Shown here piece by piece: positions 60,450 through 64,000 of a stretch of DNA of 64,000 nt. Every line of letters begins with the position of its first letter. Positions within the stretch are counted from its first letter, which is position 1. The notes under the pieces were generated by a model. The model was given only the letters and a program-made list of their open reading frames with translations. It was not told where the DNA came from and did not search any database. Both the position numbers and the translations under genes were made by a program. This stretch comes from Cheilinus undulatus (taxonomy: Eukaryota; Chordata; Actinopteri; Labriformes; Labridae). Where the stretch lies: positions 24,246,719 to 24,310,718 of the forward strand of contig NC_054882.1 of the NCBI RefSeq assembly GCF_018320785.1, written 5' to 3'.

Positions 60450-63400
60450 ATGGCGGAGGGTGAGAAATCCCAAGACGGACTGGAGCTCAGCAAGGTACGA
60501 GTTTCAAATAACCTTTGTGGCTGACAGCTGGTACAGACTCTCTGTGACAAAACATTTCAGTACGGCGTGTTATTTATATTGTATCATGTTGCTCGAGGGT
60601 ACAGTTAAAGGGTATCTACTTACAGGCTAGCATCCGTGGTTAGCTGCGGTGCTAGCTAAATAATATGATGTTTATACACAGGCTACAGTTTATATCGCTC
60701 CTTAACACTGAGTGGACGTGGCTAGCTTTGGTGCCATGGAAGGTAATTTTCGCCGTCGTGGTTTGAGAAACACGGCAGTGTTCTCAGATGTGTGTTAATC
60801 TCCATCCTTTTGTATTTTGGTGGCTGCTTTCTGTCCGATACGTCTCATAATGAGTTACCAAGAGTTAATACACATTTAGCACCACTTTCCCCTCGGGTAA
60901 CACTTTGGAACTTTCGTTTACAAAGTGCAAATGAAACCAAACTACTTTCATGATTCAGGTATTCATTGACACATTAACATTTATTGACTTGATGAACCAG
61001 GGTTGTCAGGGTAACAGAGCTTTATGATACTAGCAGAAACCAAACGATATTGGTAACTGTGGAAATACAATGGCAAAAAGAGAAGACCAAGACAGCCAGA
61101 CAAACCCAGCAACATTTGTTTTACATTTCCTGCAATTGCAGGCAAACGTCAGCACACTGTCTAGATTGCGCAGATACGTTGGCAGCGTTTCAGTAACCAA
61201 ACGATGCCAACATACTTACGGAGTTTGACTGTGTGCATATCTTTTTTGCAGTCTTTGACGCATCAAATTAATCTCTAGTTAAAGTGTCTCATTAAATCGA
61301 TTACTTAAAAAAGCTTTGTTTTAAATTATGTCAAACATAACAATAACCGAGGTGTGACTGTTATAAAACAGGGTTGGAAAAAGAGCACGACTATTGTGCT
61401 CAAGTAAAATTTCAGTTATTTTGGTGACATTTTACTTGGGTAAAAGGAAAGAAGTGGTTTATAAATCTACAGGTAAAAGTAAAAAGTACTTAATTTAAAG
61501 TTGACTTTAAGCACTATAGTAGCTACTGAGGAGTTCCACTGTAAAATATGATTTTTACTTAGTGGCAAGAACAAGAAAATAGATCTCTAACCAGGTTGTT
61601 CAAGTTAAGTACCACCTCTATGATAGAATAAAATATTGACGGTGTTAATTACACTCATATATTAAATTTAACACTTTATAAGTGTCCATATTGGTAAACA
61701 TTTCATATTATTACTACACTTTTGAAGGTTTATTTTGCAGTATGACAGAACTGCAGTCATTCTTGAAAATCTATGGCAGGGTGGGTCTCCTCTGGTAGGA
61801 ACAACACATAGAGTCAACCTCATAGCAAGGCAATGCATGCTGATGCACTACGTGTTCTTTAGGCCCACCTGAAGTCACAGGCAGCACATCCAAAACGAAA
61901 TAATATCGAATCGTGACCCAATTATCGTGATAATAGCGTATCATTGGGCCACTAGTGATTCCCACCCCTAATCGTTAAACTACACTTTTGAAAGTGTTCA
62001 GCATTTTACAGTATGACAGATCTGCAGTACCTGGCAAGGTGGGTCTCCTCTGGCAAGAACAAATCTCATAGCAAGGCAATGCGTACTGGTGAAGAATATG
62101 CACTATGCATCCTTTAGGAACACATAAAGTCGCAGAGGGAAACCCTAACTCAGTGGATAACTTCAGTCATGGTGCAAATGTGTCTCACATAAAATATGAC
62201 AAAAATCCACCACAAACATGGCCAGAAGAACCTCAACAGGAATCACTAAACAACAGACAACTTCCAAACACAACTAAACACTGGGCAACTGCCCACAAAT
62301 CATAGAGTTGGACTAACACTGATAGATCAAAGCTGTCAAGTAGCTCCAACACTGAAGATTGTTCCCCTTGGAATGGAGTGGAAGTTACATTTTGGGAGTT
62401 AAAATCAATTCTGAAATGTTTAACCATGAGATACCCACAATCCACCTTAAAAATTAAAACTTTGAAAGTGTCTGTATTGGTCAACACTGCATATGATTAA
62501 ACTACACCTTTGTAAGTCTTAGATATTCTACAGTATGACTGACTTTTTAGGAGCACCTAAAATCACAGGGGGGAACTCTAACTCAGTGGATAACTTCACT
62601 TATGGTGCAAATGTGTTTTGCATCAAAAACAACACTCCAGTTTCTGCTGTGTACAACAGCTTATTTGACATGTGATGTGGAATCATGATCCCTATGTGCA
62701 GTTAACAGAGCTGGAAAAAAAGTACAAGAGTATTGTACTCAATTAAAGTACAGTTACTCCTGTTAAATGTACTTTAGTAGAAGTAAAAGTAATGATTTCA
62801 AAATATTCTCAAGAAAGTATGTACCCAAAATGCTACCCAGTTACAGTAATTAATTTGAATAAATATTGGTAGTTACTTTCCAAACCATTTAAACACCTAT
62901 TATAGAAGAGTAGCAAAGTGCAGAATATTTTGGCAACCTAAAAGCAATGACAGAAAAATGTCATGCATCATGTGCAGGAAACATTTTCTATTAAACCTTT
63001 TCAAACAATAACCATACACTAAGAAGCTAATGCGCAATGGAACTTGAGTCTCCACTTACTATTAGTTCACCAATATAGCATGTAATTTATAGAATTATTG
63101 CTGTTATAAAAAGAAACTGTTATTGAGTCCGTCAGTCAATTTCAACACGTCACATGACTTTGTTGAAAATTAATAAACAATACAGGAGTGATAGAAATAT
63201 ATGGTAAAACAGGGCTTTATAAAGAGCTTAAGATCTATGCACTGCCTTGATGCGCAAAACAGCAGTGCATGAATATGTGTGCTTGTTTTTTCATTTAAAA
63301 CTATTACTTGTATAATCTTTTGTCTTTGATACTTCTTGGTCAACTGCTCCTGTCTTTCTCATGTATAGAGGGCATGACATGTCTTATTCACATTTATCTT

Positions 63401-64000
63401 AGCTTTGAAACACTGAAGATGGCTTTTATGTTAATACCTTAATATTTGTGAATATATTTTGAACTGTACTCTTTGATTTATTGTAAACAGAAGCATACGT
63501 TAAAGCTAGCTGCTCCAACAGAGACTTCAGTTTGAATGATGGTGCTTTTCATCTGCTGCCAACCAAGACGGGAAATATCAAAGTGAAAAGGCTTCAGTAA
63601 TTTAGTGTAAATCTAAAGGCAGAGGTGTTACATTTGTTACAAGTAATATTAGTTAAGGGAACTCCAGTTTAAGCTTTTTCACTATGATGGCAGGCTGATT
63701 AAGGAGCTTGTTTGCCTTTTCCACACTTCTACTGAGAAACAACATGAAACTTAAATGTAGTTGTAGCATCAGCAGCCAACACACAAAAACTTCCTGTCAT
63801 AAAAATTAGTTTGCTCTGCATGCCTTCAAAATAAGACCTCAAGCTAGATTTATTTGTAAACATGATGCATCTAAATTTTACTCTTTTCCCCGTGTCACCA
63901 TGACAATAGTGGTCTGGTTTCTGTGTGTGGTTTCGCTGCAAAACGACGCTTTCTCTCCTTTGCTGTTCTGCAGAAATGGCTGGAGGCTGCAGACAGCAGG
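60450..64000 (+). CDS. first exons of an unidentified plus-strand gene, cut by the window edge
   Basis: Exon 60450-60494 encodes MAEGEKSQDGLELSK and ends in a GTACGAG donor. A good acceptor (TGCTGTTCTGCAG) at 63961-63973 opens a frame in the same phase, KWLEAADSR, that runs to the window end. The ATG lies in a GC-rich, CpG-containing stretch about 1 kb from the atxn3 start, so the two genes are head to head and may share a promoter region. An earlier ATG at 60443 is followed quickly by a stop. Twenty-four residues are too few for me to name the product. The 3.5-kb intron holds local repeats. Confidence 0.5.
61375..62850. repeat. local repeat array: three copies of one block and two of another
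   Basis: Block B (ACTACACTTTTGAAAG, CAGTATGACAGA, GGTGGGTCTCCTCTGG, CATAGCAAGGCAATGC, AACTCAGTGGATAACTTCA) appears at about 61708-61900, 61978-62195 and 62497-62630, the last two with different deletions. Block A, a TGGAAAAAAGTAC-like start with AAGTAAAAGTA phrases, appears at about 61372-61510 and 62705-62830. Block A copies flank the block B copies. All lie in the intron of the unidentified gene. Confidence 0.6.

Noticed and set aside
1-64000. Endogenous retrovirus, LTR element or Polinton
   Set aside because: No reverse transcriptase of LTR type, capsid-like frame or long terminal direct repeat pair was seen; the one RNase H frame belongs to a LINE.

Overview
The window reads as nuclear DNA of a ray-finned (teleost) fish. 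It has short introns with GT..AG ends, about nine protein-coding loci in 64 kb, and many decayed Tc1/mariner, hAT and LINE pieces. The gene order copies human 14q32.12: (UNC79?)-PRIMA1-FAM181A-ASB2-CCDC197-OTUB2-DDX24-SERPINA, with ATXN3 (also 14q32.12 in human but further away) next to them. Gene names below come from remembered family sequences plus this synteny. No database search was run.

Layout. 0.4-0.5 kb: a possible last exon of a plus-strand gene (unc79 by position). 3.5-9.8 kb: prima1 on the minus strand, with signal peptide, PRAD proline domain, membrane segment and a candidate last exon. 10-19.8 kb: mostly non-coding, with GA/CT tracts, two Tc1 relics, a small inverted-repeat element and an odd AGCT-rich minisatellite. 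19.8-21.3 kb: fam181a (+). 21.5-27.2 kb: asb2 (-), tail to tail with fam181a, with an intron full of transposons. 27.2-33 kb: repeats and one orphan ORF. 33.0-36.5 kb: ccdc197 (+), a coiled-coil axonemal-type gene with two RFX-like X-boxes in its promoter. 39.3-41.4 kb: otub2 (+), tail to tail with ddx24 (-, 41.7-48.4 kb). 48.7-49.7 kb: a 5'-truncated LINE with an RNase H domain, just upstream of ddx24. 51.0-52.6 kb: an alpha-1-antitrypsin-like serpin (-). 56.5-59.5 kb: ataxin-3 (-). 60.4 kb to the right edge: the first exons of an unidentified plus-strand gene, head to head with atxn3.

The genes are a conserved vertebrate neighbourhood, not a pathway. prima1 anchors acetylcholinesterase. asb2 is a Cullin-5 substrate receptor. 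otub2 and atxn3 are deubiquitinases. ddx24 is a nucleolar helicase. The serpin is secreted. ccdc197 looks ciliary or flagellar.

I found no new defence, toxin or mobile system. The most useful observations are the paired X-boxes before ccdc197, a tyrosine at the inferred P1 site of the serpin, a GC-AG intron in atxn3 with no recognisable last exon, two hAT-type elements with perfect 8-bp target duplications (one with a natural near-empty site 4 kb away), and the minisatellite at 13.5-14.4 kb. All exon coordinates were worked out by hand from reading frames and splice signals.
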